DNA of 64,000 nucleotides from an uncultured Bacillota bacterium. Its GTDB lineage: Bacteria; Bacillota; Clostridia; Christensenellales; UBA1242. The notes under the pieces are model-generated. The model was not told where the DNA came from, made no database searches, and saw nothing but the letters and a program-made list of their open reading frames with translations. The stretch is from positions 62,001 through 126,000 of the forward strand of contig CASDUK010000003.1 in assembly GCA_949283975.1 (NCBI GenBank). Reading direction: 5' to 3'. This document shows positions 24,712 to 33,825 of the stretch, piece after piece; the first letter of the stretch is position 1, and each line of letters begins with the position of its first letter. The translations under genes were made by a program, and so were the position numbers.

Positions 24712-26400
24712 ATGAGAAAAACATTTAAATCAAATTGTCTTGCAATTGTTTTTCTGTTAGCAATAATGCTTTCAAACATTTTGCTTTGCTTTCCAGTTTT
24801 AAGGGCAGACAACCAAACACCTAGCAAAATTTATGAGGCAGAACACAGCGACTTTGTTGGCCAAGTTGTTGAAAATGAAAACTGCTCAAACGGGCAATAT
24901 TTACAAATAACTGACAATAATTATGCAGAAAACACACACATTAAATTTACAATAGAAATTGAAACTGCGGGCTTTTACAACATTCTTGTAAACAGCTGTG
25001 GAAGCGGCGCCGAAAAGCTAAATTTTGTTGAAATAGATGGAGAGATTGCTCAAAAACATTTAATTTCAACTCCAGACATATTTACTGAAACCGTATTTTG
25101 CGAAAATTATTTCTTTAAAAAAGGAACACACACTTTAGAAATTTTGCCTTTGCATGGATGGATAAGCGTTGACTATTTAAAGCTTAGCCCAACAAAATTA
25201 GTTGATTATGGAAACATGCTAAATGTAAATTATGAACTTTCAAACCCAAAGGCGTCAGATGGCGCAAAAAGGTTGTTTTCATATTTGAAGTCCACTTATG
25301 GAAAATATATTTTATCTGGGCAACACACAGAACATGGAATGAAAGACCCAGACTTTCAAAAAATTGTTGAGCAAACGGGCAAGGCTCCCGCCATTTTAGG
25401 CCTGGACTTAATGAACTATTCTTCAGTCTTTGACACCTATGGAGAATATGCAGAAGTATATTTAAGAACGGCAATTTCTAGCGCAATTGAGTTTTCATCT
25501 GTTGGAGGGATTGTTACATTTTGCTGGCATTGGGTTGCGCCTGAACAATTTTTAAAGAAGGGAGATGACGGAGAATACTTAGACGCATGGCAGGGCTTTA
25601 GAACTCAATATGTTGACATGGACTTAGAGACTATAATGTCTGACAAATCAAGCGAGGAATATTTGCTTTTGTTAAAAGATATAGATTTACTCTCGGAAAG
25701 ATTAAAAATTTTAAACAAAAAAGATGTTCCAATCTTGTTTAGGCCTCTTCATGAGGCAAGCGGCGGCTGGTTTTGGTGGGGCTCTGGAGGAGCAAACGCA
25801 TACGTTGAACTTTGGAAGTTGATGTATGAAAGAATGACATTTTATCACGGATTAAACAATCTGATTTGGGTTTGGAACGGCCAGAGTAAAAGTTGGTATC
25901 CAGGCGATGAATATGTTGACATTGTTGGCGAGGACATTTACTCTGCTCCAAAAGATTATGACGAACATGCCGAACAGTTTGCCAAAACAATTTACTATCC
26001 CAACTCTCCCAAAATTACGGCGCTAACAGAAAACGGAACGCTTTTTGACATTGATGAGGCCATAAAGTCAAACTCTTTGTGGGCGTGGTTTTTAAATTGG
26101 CACGGAATCCACACAATTCCCGGCGCAGAGCTATCTGAAGAATATTCGTCGCTTGAAATGTGGAAAGAGGTTTATAACCATGAAAGGGTTTTAACGCTAG
26201 ATGAAATTCCGTTTCATTTGCATACAGATAACAACGCAGATAACATCTGTGAGCTTTGTGGTGCAAACATAATTTCTGATGAAGTTTCTCCAGACAAAAC
26301 CGACCCAACTTTAACCTATGCAATTGTTTTTTCGGGTTTATTTGTGGTTATAGCCATTGTTGCAATTATTTTAATCGCAAAAAAAAGGCGGGAAAAATAG
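24712..26400 (+). CDS. secreted, membrane-anchored GH26 beta-mannanase-type glycoside hydrolase with CBM35-like domain
   Basis: The start at 24712 gives MRKTFKSNCLAI, a typical signal peptide (562 residues total). Residues about 35-160 form a CBM35-like carbohydrate-binding module (EAEHSDFVGQVVENENCSNG). The GH26 catalytic domain follows: the acid/base Glu lies in RPLHEASGGWFWWG, and the nucleophile Glu in ITALTENGTL. A short Cys pair (CELCG) and a C-terminal membrane helix followed by KKRREK anchor the enzyme outside the cell. GH26 enzymes hydrolyse beta-1,4-mannans or related beta-glycans, so it probably lets the cell use plant or yeast mannan. Exact substrate specificity is not readable. 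Confidence 0.9.
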   Translation: MRKTFKSNCLAIVFLLAIMLSNILLCFPVLRADNQTPSKIYEAEHSDFVGQVVENENCSNGQYLQITDNNYAENTHIKFTIEIETAGFYNILVNSCGSGAEKLNFVEIDGEIAQKHLISTPDIFTETVFCENYFFKKGTHTLEILPLHGWISVDYLKLSPTKLVDYGNMLNVNYELSNPKASDGAKRLFSYLKSTYGKYILSGQHTEHGMKDPDFQKIVEQTGKAPAILGLDLMNYSSVFDTYGEYAEVYLRTAISSAIEFSSVGGIVTFCWHWVAPEQFLKKGDDGEYLDAWQGFRTQYVDMDLETIMSDKSSEEYLLLLKDIDLLSERLKILNKKDVPILFRPLHEASGGWFWWGSGGANAYVELWKLMYERMTFYHGLNNLIWVWNGQSKSWYPGDEYVDIVGEDIYSAPKDYDEHAEQFAKTIYYPNSPKITALTENGTLFDIDEAIKSNSLWAWFLNWHGIHTIPGAELSEEYSSLEMWKEVYNHERVLTLDEIPFHLHTDNNADNICELCGANIISDEVSPDKTDPTLTYAIVFSGLFVVIAIVAIILIAKKRREK

Positions 26401-26508
26401 ATTTCAAAAAAAAATATCTACCAGCCGTCAATTTCAACTGGGGGAATCTATGCGCCGCTTTGCATTAGCTACACTTTAAACGAAAAGTAAATTACAAGCT
26501 AAAAAAAG
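26401..26508. other. possible C-terminal gene remnant after the GH26 gene
   Basis: Directly after the GH26 stop, a plus-strand frame reads YQPSISTGGIYAPLC and then ISYTLNEK with a TAA near 26489. It has no start codon and no ribosome binding site and looks like the tail of a lost gene. Confidence 0.3.
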
Positions 26509-26541
26509 AAAAGCGCAAGCGCGCTCAATCCTTCGCTTTTT
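26509..26541. terminator. candidate terminator after the GH26 gene
   Basis: AAAAGCG (26509-26515) pairs with CGCTTTT (26534-26540); an inner GCGC-aa-GCGC hairpin is an alternative fold. The T-run is short (TTTTT). Confidence 0.4.
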
Positions 26542-26590
26542 AACCCCATTAATTAAATCATATTTTTATAATATTTGCTGTTTTTCAAAT

Positions 26591-26621
26591 AAAAAACAAC
26601 CCGAAACCACCATGGGTTCGG
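26591..26621 (-). terminator. terminator of tRNA-Ser
   Basis: On the minus strand CCGAACCC and GGTTTCGG pair with one mismatch (26601-26608 with 26614-26621) and are followed by GTTGTTTTTT. It lies 12 nt past the tRNA CCA end. Confidence 0.6.
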
Positions 26622-26632
26622 ATTGCTCACAA

Positions 26633-26722
<90 letters not shown>

Positions 26723-26738
26723 GCGCCTAGCTTTCATT

Positions 26739-26767
26739 ATTTTAGCACATAGAACTTTAGTTTGCAA
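26739..26767 (-). promoter_or_regulatory. promoter of tRNA-Ser
   Basis: On the minus strand TTGCAA (26762-26767), 17 bp, TAAAAT (26739-26744), 16 nt before the tRNA 5' end. Confidence 0.65.
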
Positions 26768-26898
26768 GTTTTTTGTCTTGAAAAGTTTTTAGTGTTGTGG
26801 GAGATTTTTTCCGCGGCAAAAGAAGGTAATTAATTTTTGTATGTTTTAAACATTTTCAGGATTTGCTTCAGGCGAGAGGGTGGCGACTTTGCACAAAA

Positions 26899-26971
26899 TT
26901 CGACAAAATTTGACAAAATTTTTAAAGTTGACGGAAAAAAAGATTGAAATTTGTCGAAAAATTGATATAAT
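26899..26971 (+). promoter_or_regulatory. leaderless promoter with Spo0A-box-like sites
   Basis: The lipoprotein promoter is TTGAAA (26944-26949), 16 bp, TATAAT (26966-26971), ending 6 nt before the ATG at 26978. Three Spo0A-like boxes surround it: TTTTGTCGAAT on the minus strand (26898-26908), TTTTGTCAAAT on the minus strand (26908-26918) and TTTGTCGAA on the plus strand inside the promoter spacer (26950-26958). The inside position suggests direct control of the promoter. Confidence 0.5.
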
Positions 26972-26977
26972 TTCCCC

Positions 26978-29032
26978 ATGGAAATCAAAAGAAAAAGAAT
27001 AATTTTAACAATTTTTTGTTTATTTTTTGTTTTATGCGCAGCGCTTTTGTTTTGCGCCTGTTCGCCCAGGGGTGAACAACCCTCCGCCGACCCGGGTTTC
27101 CAAGAGGAAATCCCACAAAATCCAAGCGAAGAAGATGAACCAGATATGCCAGAAAACCCGAGCGGAAGCGAAGACCAAGGTGAAAGCGAAAAGCCGGGCG
27201 AAGATGAAAACCTAGGAGAAAGCGAAGACCCGGGCGAAGTTGAAAACCCAGGCGGAAGCGAAAAGCCGAGCGAAGATGAAAACCCAGGCGAAAGCGAAGA
27301 CCCGGGCGAAGTTGAAAACCCAGGCGGAAGCGAAAAGCCGAGCGAAGATGAAAACCCAGGCGAAAGCGAAGACCCAGGTGATGACGGAAACCCAGGAGAA
27401 ATTGAAAAACCAGGCGAAGTTGAAGACCCAGGCGAAGACGAAGAACCGGGAGATGACGAAACTCAAAATCCGCCAGAAGAAGACAAGCCAATCGGCTCAG
27501 ATAAACCAGCAGAGGAAGACCCCTTGCCCGAAGAGCAGCCAGAGATTATTTATGAAAAAGAAGAAACAATTTCTCTTGCAAACAACGGCATAGGCTTTGT
27601 TCTAGAGCCCTTTTTAGACGGAGATTTTTTGTTTATAGTCGAAAACGAAGAGGTTGCAACTGCTCTGCCCTACTTTGAAAGCGCAATTACGCTTTATCCG
27701 GTTTCGGTTGGAGAAACGAAATTAACAGTTAAAATTTCAACCGAAGAAAAAATTTGGATTAAAGTTTATAACATAATTGTTCTTCCTTTTGACAAAAATT
27801 TAAACATTGAAATTGAAGGCTTGGAAGAAAATGAACTTAAAGGTGGAACAAGGGCGGATGGAAGCTATTTACTTTACAATGCAAGTGTAGTTTCTTGTCG
27901 AAATTTGGCGACTGAGGATTTTTTTATAGAAAAATCTGATAATATCATTATCGTGGAAAATTCAATTGTTTCATCTAAAACGGAAAATGGCGGAACGAAA
28001 CTTTCGTTTTCTTTCTATGTTTTGGGCGGACAAGAGGCAAACATTAAAGTTTATTTTGAAAATAATTTTGCAAACCTTTTAGCGCCAACCGAAGCCCAAG
28101 AAACATTTGTTGTTTCTGAATTTTTAAAAGAAATTTCATATGAGTTGACAAACGAAGGAATTTCCCCAATTAAAGGGGAGAACGGTTTTAAGTTATATCT
28201 TCCAACAATTGGTTTTGAGGACGAAATGGACGGGGCTGGCTATTTCACATATTACAATTTGACAATAGACAAAGCGCTCTTTTCTGTTTCAACAATGTCA
28301 TCAAACATTGAAATTATTGAAAATGAAGAAGGGTTTGTAATTTGCTCAAAGGAAGAAGGAACGGCGCTTGTTGTAATTTCGGCAAACGACGGCTCTAACC
28401 TAACAGAAAATTTTATTATTGAAACCGCCCCGCTCCTTGCAACAGAATATGTTGTTTCTATGGGCGGAGAAGAAACCATTTTCACGCCAGAAGACTTTTG
28501 TTATTATTTGCTTGGGCTAGAATCTTTTGAAATGAGCAAAGATGGAGACCCCTTTGTTTTGCAAATTTTACAAAACCCAATTTACAGCAAGACAGAATAT
28601 CAAATTGTTGTTGCAAGCGGAAGTTCTGTTAAGTTGATTTATGAGCCGGTTGGCGGAGTTGCGAAATTATCCTTTGTTCCTGTTGAAAAGGGAAAAACAG
28701 ATTTTAACATTCTTTACAACGGCAAAACAATTTCATCTTTCACGGTTGAGGTTAAAGAGAAAGAATATGAAATTTTAATAGAAAACATTGAAGATGAAAA
28801 CGAAATAAAAGTTGGAAGTTTTATTGAACTTAATTTATCTCTAACCCGTAATGGAGTTGAGATTATTAGGGCGCAGTTTGAAATAATTTGCAATCAAAGC
28901 GGCGTTATTTTTGACAATTTTGCATATAACGGAACGGCTTTTATTGAGTTTCAAAAACCAGGCGACTTTTATTTTACCATTACAGCAAGCGATTATGGCG
29001 TTAGTCGAACCATAAAATTTATTGTTGTCTAA
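26978..29032 (+). CDS. surface lipoprotein with acidic Pro/Gly/Glu repeat and Ig-like beta domains
   Basis: The 684 residues start with a lipoprotein signal (LLFCAC, lipidated Cys at about residue 28). Residues about 35-190 are a highly acidic low-complexity spacer built of units such as GESEDPGEV and PGGSEKPSEDEN, including an exact 24-residue tandem repeat. The rest (190-684) is beta-rich without a named family: repeated segments such as PVSVGETKLTVKIS, ENEIKVGSFIELNLSLTRNG resemble bacterial Ig-like surface domains. The spacer probably holds the domains away from the membrane (inference). There is no ribosome binding site; mnmE follows 9 nt after the stop, so readthrough into mnmE is possible. 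Confidence 0.7.
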   Translation: MEIKRKRIILTIFCLFFVLCAALLFCACSPRGEQPSADPGFQEEIPQNPSEEDEPDMPENPSGSEDQGESEKPGEDENLGESEDPGEVENPGGSEKPSEDENPGESEDPGEVENPGGSEKPSEDENPGESEDPGDDGNPGEIEKPGEVEDPGEDEEPGDDETQNPPEEDKPIGSDKPAEEDPLPEEQPEIIYEKEETISLANNGIGFVLEPFLDGDFLFIVENEEVATALPYFESAITLYPVSVGETKLTVKISTEEKIWIKVYNIIVLPFDKNLNIEIEGLEENELKGGTRADGSYLLYNASVVSCRNLATEDFFIEKSDNIIIVENSIVSSKTENGGTKLSFSFYVLGGQEANIKVYFENNFANLLAPTEAQETFVVSEFLKEISYELTNEGISPIKGENGFKLYLPTIGFEDEMDGAGYFTYYNLTIDKALFSVSTMSSNIEIIENEEGFVICSKEEGTALVVISANDGSNLTENFIIETAPLLATEYVVSMGGEETIFTPEDFCYYLLGLESFEMSKDGDPFVLQILQNPIYSKTEYQIVVASGSSVKLIYEPVGGVAKLSFVPVEKGKTDFNILYNGKTISSFTVEVKEKEYEILIENIEDENEIKVGSFIELNLSLTRNGVEIIRAQFEIICNQSGVIFDNFAYNGTAFIEFQKPGDFYFTITASDYGVSRTIKFIVV
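27231..27374 (+). repeat. 72-bp exact tandem repeat in lipoprotein spacer
   Basis: Two 72-bp units (27231-27302 and 27303-27374) are identical or nearly so and keep the reading frame (24 residues each). Degenerate relatives continue on both sides. Such in-frame repeats usually vary in copy number between strains. Confidence 0.8.
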
Positions 29033-29041
29033 GGAGCGGAC

Positions 29042-30382
29042 ATGGAAGAAAAGACAATTTGTGCAATTTCAACCCCGCTTGGCAACAGCGCAATTTCAAT
29101 AATTCGAATGAGCGGAAAGGACAGTCTAAAAATTGCGGAGCAATATTTTTCATCCAAATCTCTAAATTATGAAAAAATTGAAGCAAGGAAAATGTATCTT
29201 GGAACTTTTAACGCGGAGGGAATTTCCGAAAAGTGTTTGCTTGTCTATTTCAAAGCGCCGTTTTCCTACACGGGGGAAGATGTTGTTGAATTTCAAATCC
29301 ACGGCGGGGAATATCTTGCAAAGAAAATTTTGGAAATCTTGGCAAAAAACTGCGCCTTAGCTCTTCCTGGAGAGTTTACAAAAAGAGCTTTCTTTAACGG
29401 AAAAATCTCTTTGGACGAAGCCGAGGGCGTTATTGACATTATAAACGCCGAAAGCCAGGCAGAACTTTCAAGCGCCTACAACCTTTCCTCTGGAAAGTTT
29501 AACAAAGAAATTTCTGCCTTTCAAAAAAGATTAACAGAAATTTTGGCAAAAATTGAAGTTGCACTGGACTACCCCGAGCACGACGAAGAGCTTATAACAA
29601 CTAAAGAAGCGCAAGATGTTTTGGTTGAAATTGGAAACAAGCTTAAGCAACTTATTGAAAATTCTTCAAGCGGCCAAAAACTAAAATCCGGAGTAAATAT
29701 TGCAATTTGCGGAAGCCCGAACGTTGGCAAATCCAGCCTTTTAAATGCTCTTTTGGGAAGGGAGCGAGCAATAGTTAGCAGCGTTGCCGGAACAACAAGG
29801 GACACAATTTCTGAAACAATTGTCCACGACGGAATTAAATTTAATTTAACGGACACGGCGGGAATTAGAAACGAAGGCGATGAAATTGAAAAAATTGGAA
29901 TAGAAAGGGCAAAAAACGAAATTGAAAACTCCGACCTAACTCTTTTTGTTGTTGATTTAACAAGAAAAATGACAGAGGAAGAAAAAGCTCTTTTAAAGAA
30001 ATTAAACAAGGAAAAAACAATTGTTGTTTTAAACAAAAGAGACATTGCCGCCGAAAAGCAGCTTTCTGGTTACGCTTGCGTTTCAATTAGCGCAAAGAAG
30101 GAAGAAAACATATCAAAGCTTTTAGATTTGATTTATGAAAAGACAATTTCAAATAAGATTGACCTTTCAAAAATTGTTCTAACAAACATTAGGCACATAA
30201 CAATTTTAAAAGAGGCAAAAAAACTTGTTGAACAAATTCTTCAAAATATTAGCTTTATGAGCCTAGACGTTGTTGCTTTTGAGATTAAACAGGTTTGGAA
30301 CGAGCTTGGGAAAATTACGGGAGAAACGGAAACGGAGGAAATTATTGACGAAATTTTTTCCAAATTCTGTTTGGGGAAATAG
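29042..30382 (+). CDS. mnmE: tRNA-5-carboxymethylaminomethyl modification GTPase MnmE
   Basis: MnmE, with MnmG, modifies the wobble uridine (xm5U34) of several tRNAs. The 446 residues have the full layout: folate-binding N-terminus (ICAISTPLGNSAISIIRMSG), helical domain, G domain with GSPNVGKSS (G1), DTAGIR (G3) and LNKRD (G4), and the C-terminal CLGK that carries the catalytic Cys. It is first in the order mnmE-mnmG-rsmG-parA-parB, the classical origin-proximal block of Firmicutes. The mnmG ATG follows 3 nt after the stop, so the genes form one operon. The preceding lipoprotein gene is only 9 nt away. Confidence 0.98.
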   Translation: MEEKTICAISTPLGNSAISIIRMSGKDSLKIAEQYFSSKSLNYEKIEARKMYLGTFNAEGISEKCLLVYFKAPFSYTGEDVVEFQIHGGEYLAKKILEILAKNCALALPGEFTKRAFFNGKISLDEAEGVIDIINAESQAELSSAYNLSSGKFNKEISAFQKRLTEILAKIEVALDYPEHDEELITTKEAQDVLVEIGNKLKQLIENSSSGQKLKSGVNIAICGSPNVGKSSLLNALLGRERAIVSSVAGTTRDTISETIVHDGIKFNLTDTAGIRNEGDEIEKIGIERAKNEIENSDLTLFVVDLTRKMTEEEKALLKKLNKEKTIVVLNKRDIAAEKQLSGYACVSISAKKEENISKLLDLIYEKTISNKIDLSKIVLTNIRHITILKEAKKLVEQILQNISFMSLDVVAFEIKQVWNELGKITGETETEEIIDEIFSKFCLGK

Positions 30383-30385
30383 CAA

Positions 30386-32242
30386 ATGGAAACTAAATTT
30401 GACATAATTGTAATTGGTGCTGGCCATGCGGGTTGCGAAGCAGCCCTTGCTGGCGCGCGCCTTGGGAAAAAAGTTCTCTTAACATGTTTAAATTTGGATT
30501 CCGTTGCCTTTTTGGCTTGCAACCCGTCAATTGGCGGAACGGCAAAAGGCCATTTGGTTTGCGAAATTGATGCTCTTGGCGGCGAAATGGGAATAAACGC
30601 AGATGAAACAGCAATTCAAATTAGAATGCTAAATGAAGGAAAGGGCCCCGCCGTTCACAGTCTTAGAGCCCAAGTTGATAAAATTGCCTATCATTGCCGA
30701 ATGAAAAGGGTTTTGGAAGAAAATCCAAACATCTTTTTAAAACAGGCGGAAGTTACAGAAATTTTGGTTGAAAACGAAAGCGTTGTTGGAGTTAAAACCT
30801 CTCTTGGCGAAAGTTTTTTTACCGGCGCAATTGTTGTTGCAACTGGGGTTTATCTAAAAAGCAGAATTATAATTGGCGAGTTTTCGCAAAACATCGGGCC
30901 AAACGGCTTTGCAAGCGCAAATGGGCTAACCCAAAGCCTTTTGAACCTTGGGTTTGAAATTAGAAGGTTTAAAACTGGAACGCCGGCAAGGATAAACGGG
31001 CGCACGATTAATTTTTCAAAACTTGCACCACAAGAGGGAACGGAGGGAATTAGTTTCTCCCCCTTGTCTAAAAACCCAAACAAAAATGTTGCAATGTGCT
31101 TTGAAACGGCAACAAATTTAAAAACCCATGAAATAATTTTAAAGAATTTAAAAAGAGCCCCAATGTTTAGCGGAGAAATAAAGGGCGTTGGGCCAAGATA
31201 TTGCCCCTCTATTGAAGACAAAATTGTTCGCTTTCCAAACCGAGAGCGCCACCAAATTTTCTTAGAGCCCGAAGCGCTTTCAACAAACGAAATTTATGTT
31301 CAAGGCGTTAGCACCTCTCTTCCGGCAGATGTTCAAAACGAAATGTATGCCTCAATTGAGGGGCTTGAAAACGCCCAAATCATGCGAAATGCCTATGCAA
31401 TTGAATATGACTGTATAAACAGTCAAGAGCTTTGCCCTTCGCTTGAAAGCAAAAAGATTTCTGGCCTTTTCTTTGCCGGGCAAATAAACGGAACAAGCGG
31501 ATATGAAGAGGCGGCCGCCCAAGGGCTTATTGCCGGAATTAATGCAAGCCTAAAACTAAGCGGAAAAGCCCCCCTTGTTTTAAAGCGCAACGAAGCCTAT
31601 ATTGGCGTTTTGATAGACGACCTTGTAACAAAGGGAACAAACGAACCTTACAGAATGATGACAAGCCGCGCCGAATTTAGGCTTGTTTTAAGGCAGGACA
31701 ACGCGGATTTGCGGCTTACAGAAATTGGAAGGGAGATTGGACTTGTTAACGAAGAGAGATTTCAACTTTTTACAAAAAAGCAGGAAATTCTTGAAAAAAT
31801 GCGAAAAAAACTTGAAATTTTGATAAAAATTGACGAAAAAACAAAAAAATTTCTAAAAGAAAATAATGAACCGCTGCCCTCCGGCTCAATTAAGGCAATT
31901 GACCTTTTAAAGAGAAATAACATTGACATATATAAATTAAACGATGAATATGGCCTGTTTTGCGAAGAAGAAACAAAGTTCTTAGATGCAATCAACACAG
32001 AGGTTAAATACAGCGGATATATTAAGCAGCAAAATGATGAAATTGAAAAGCTTAAGAAACAGGAGGAAGTTTCACTTACCATAATCGAAGACTATTCGCA
32101 AATAAAAGGGCTTAGAATTGAGGCGCAACAAAAGTTGAACAACATTCGCCCTCAAACCCTTGGCCAGGCTTCGAGAATTTCGGGCGTCTCCCCCGCAGAT
32201 ATAACCGTTTTGTCAATATACCTTAAAACGAGGAACAGATGA
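30386..32242 (+). CDS. mnmG: tRNA uridine 5-carboxymethylaminomethyl modification enzyme MnmG
   Basis: MnmG (GidA) is the FAD- and NADH-dependent partner of MnmE for wobble uridine modification. At 618 residues it has the normal length. The Rossmann FAD site GAGHAGCEAALAGA is at the N-terminus (about 12-25), CNPSIGGTAKGHLV is the next signature, and PRYCPSIEDK and the C-terminal helical domain with GLRIEAQQKLNNIRPQTLGQASRISG-type sequence complete the protein. Its stop overlaps the rsmG start (ATGA), indicating translational coupling. The two conserved Cys-containing loops needed for catalysis (CNPS, RYCPS) are both present. Confidence 0.98.
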   Translation: METKFDIIVIGAGHAGCEAALAGARLGKKVLLTCLNLDSVAFLACNPSIGGTAKGHLVCEIDALGGEMGINADETAIQIRMLNEGKGPAVHSLRAQVDKIAYHCRMKRVLEENPNIFLKQAEVTEILVENESVVGVKTSLGESFFTGAIVVATGVYLKSRIIIGEFSQNIGPNGFASANGLTQSLLNLGFEIRRFKTGTPARINGRTINFSKLAPQEGTEGISFSPLSKNPNKNVAMCFETATNLKTHEIILKNLKRAPMFSGEIKGVGPRYCPSIEDKIVRFPNRERHQIFLEPEALSTNEIYVQGVSTSLPADVQNEMYASIEGLENAQIMRNAYAIEYDCINSQELCPSLESKKISGLFFAGQINGTSGYEEAAAQGLIAGINASLKLSGKAPLVLKRNEAYIGVLIDDLVTKGTNEPYRMMTSRAEFRLVLRQDNADLRLTEIGREIGLVNEERFQLFTKKQEILEKMRKKLEILIKIDEKTKKFLKENNEPLPSGSIKAIDLLKRNNIDIYKLNDEYGLFCEEETKFLDAINTEVKYSGYIKQQNDEIEKLKKQEEVSLTIIEDYSQIKGLRIEAQQKLNNIRPQTLGQASRISGVSPADITVLSIYLKTRNR

Positions 32243-32931
32243 AAGAAATATTAAAAGAGGCTCTTTGCCGCGCAAAAATAGACGTAAATGACGCGCAAAT
32301 TGAAAAATTTGTTGATTTTTACAACTTTTTAATTGAAACAAATAAAAAATTTAACTTAACGCGAATTGTTTCGGAAAATGAATTTGTTGAAAAACATGTT
32401 ATAGATTCGCTTTCGGCTCTCCCCTTCCTTGAAAAGAATTCTTTGGTTGTTGATGTTGGCTCTGGCGGAGGCTTTCCGGGAATTCCATTAAAAATTGTTA
32501 GGCCAGATTTGAGGATTACAATGATTGACAGCGTTTTGAAAAAGGTTGGCTTTTTGAACGAGGCCATTAAACTTTTGGGGCTTAATGGCGCGATTGCTGT
32601 CCACGCGCGCGCTGAAGATTTTGCCGCTGAAAATAGAGAGGGTTTCGATGTTTGCGTTTCGCGCGCGGTTGCCCCGCTTAGCACGCTTTTGGAATATTGC
32701 GCGCCGCTTACAAAAGTTGGCGGAAGGGTTGTTGCTTATAAGGGAAGCGGCGCTAATGAAGAACTAGCTGAGGCAAATAAGGCAATTGATGTCTTTGGTC
32801 TTAAGCTTGAAATTAAACATTCTTATCAAATTCAAGGAAGAGCAAGCTGCCTGTTAATTTTTAAAAAAGAGCGGCGCACGCCAAATATTTATCCAAGGCG
32901 CAACAATAAACCGCGAAAAGATCCAATTTAA
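32239..32931 (+). CDS. rsmG: 16S rRNA (guanine527-N7)-methyltransferase RsmG
   Basis: RsmG (GidB) methylates G527 of 16S rRNA using S-adenosylmethionine; loss gives low-level streptomycin resistance in many bacteria. The 230 residues contain the SAM motif VVDVGSGGGFPGIPL (about 69-83), KFNLTRI in the N-terminal helical region and the CVSRAVAPL stretch of the substrate-binding region. A basic C-terminal tail (RRNNKPRKDP) is slightly longer than usual. The start overlaps the mnmG stop by 4 nt. A strong terminator 5 nt after the stop separates it from parA. Confidence 0.98.
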   Translation: MKEILKEALCRAKIDVNDAQIEKFVDFYNFLIETNKKFNLTRIVSENEFVEKHVIDSLSALPFLEKNSLVVDVGSGGGFPGIPLKIVRPDLRITMIDSVLKKVGFLNEAIKLLGLNGAIAVHARAEDFAAENREGFDVCVSRAVAPLSTLLEYCAPLTKVGGRVVAYKGSGANEELAEANKAIDVFGLKLEIKHSYQIQGRASCLLIFKKERRTPNIYPRRNNKPRKDPI

Positions 32932-32935
32932 AGCA

Positions 32936-32963
32936 AAAACGCAAATCCGATTTGCGTTTTTTA
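32936..32963 (+). terminator. terminator after rsmG
   Basis: AAAACGCAAA (32936-32945) pairs with TTTGCGTTTT (32951-32960), loop TCCGA, followed by TTATT. It ends the mnmE operon. Confidence 0.85.
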
Positions 32964-33009
32964 TTATTTTTTGTTAATATATTAATTATTATAACAAAGG
33001 AGATGTTCT

Positions 33010-33825
33010 ATGGGAAAAATAATTGCCTTTGCAAACCAAAAAGGTGGCGTTGGGAAGACAACAACCTGTGTGAATGTTGCAGCCTACATAGCGGCAATGG
33101 GAAAAAAAGTTCTTTTAATAGATCTAGACCCTCAGGGAAACGCAACAAGCGGCGTTGGAATTGAAAAAACAAGTTCGACCAAAACAATTTACAATGTCAT
33201 AGATGGTGATGCAATTATAGATGAGGTTATTGTTCCAACCGAAGTTGCCGGGTTGGACTTTATTCCTGCAACAATAGACCTTGCAGGGGCGGAAATTGAC
33301 TTGGTTCAAATGCCAAACAGAGAAAATGTTATTAAAAACAGGCTTGCAAGAATTAAGGATAGGTATGATTATATATTTATCGACTGCCCTCCTTCTCTTG
33401 GGCTTTTAACGGTTAACGCCCTTACAAGCTGCAATTCAATAGTAATTCCAATACAATGTGAGTTCTATGCCTTGGAAGGGTTAACCCAACTTATGAACAC
33501 AATTAAGCTGGTTAAAAAGCACTTAAACCCAAGCTTGGATATCGAAGGCGTTGTTTTAACGATGAAGGATTCAAGGAGCAACCTTATCAGCCAAGTTAGC
33601 GAAGAAATTAAGGCCTTCTTTGGAAAAAAGGTCTTTGAAACATCAATTCCAAGAAATATTAGGCTGGCCGAAGCCCCAAGCCACGGAACGCCGATTGGAA
33701 TGTATGATGCCTCGTCAAAAGGGGCAAAAGCCTATTTAGATTTAGCAGAAGAAATATTGCAACGAAACAACGAGAAATACACAAAAATTACACCAAAGAT
33801 AAAATTAGGAGGTTCAAATGATTAA
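33010..33825 (+). CDS. parA: chromosome partitioning ATPase ParA (Soj)
   Basis: ParA is a Walker-type ATPase that works with ParB/parS in origin segregation; in Bacillus it also regulates DnaA. The 271 residues begin with KIIAFANQKGGVGKTTT, the deviant Walker A with its signature lysine (about residues 11-18). LIDLDPQGNATSG is the switch region, and FIDCPPSLGLLTVNAL is Walker B. A GGAG site precedes the ATG. The parB start overlaps the end of this gene by 8 nt, so the genes are coupled. Confidence 0.98.
   Translation: MGKIIAFANQKGGVGKTTTCVNVAAYIAAMGKKVLLIDLDPQGNATSGVGIEKTSSTKTIYNVIDGDAIIDEVIVPTEVAGLDFIPATIDLAGAEIDLVQMPNRENVIKNRLARIKDRYDYIFIDCPPSLGLLTVNALTSCNSIVIPIQCEFYALEGLTQLMNTIKLVKKHLNPSLDIEGVVLTMKDSRSNLISQVSEEIKAFFGKKVFETSIPRNIRLAEAPSHGTPIGMYDASSKGAKAYLDLAEEILQRNNEKYTKITPKIKLGGSND

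Noticed and set aside
26985-27491. long minus-strand frame rich in Phe/Leu/Arg (168 residues)
   Set aside because: It is the antisense shadow of the acidic repeat region of the lipoprotein gene.
27240-27593. plus-strand frame of 117 residues with Lys/Ala/Glu repeats
   Set aside because: Frame-shifted shadow of the same repeat region.
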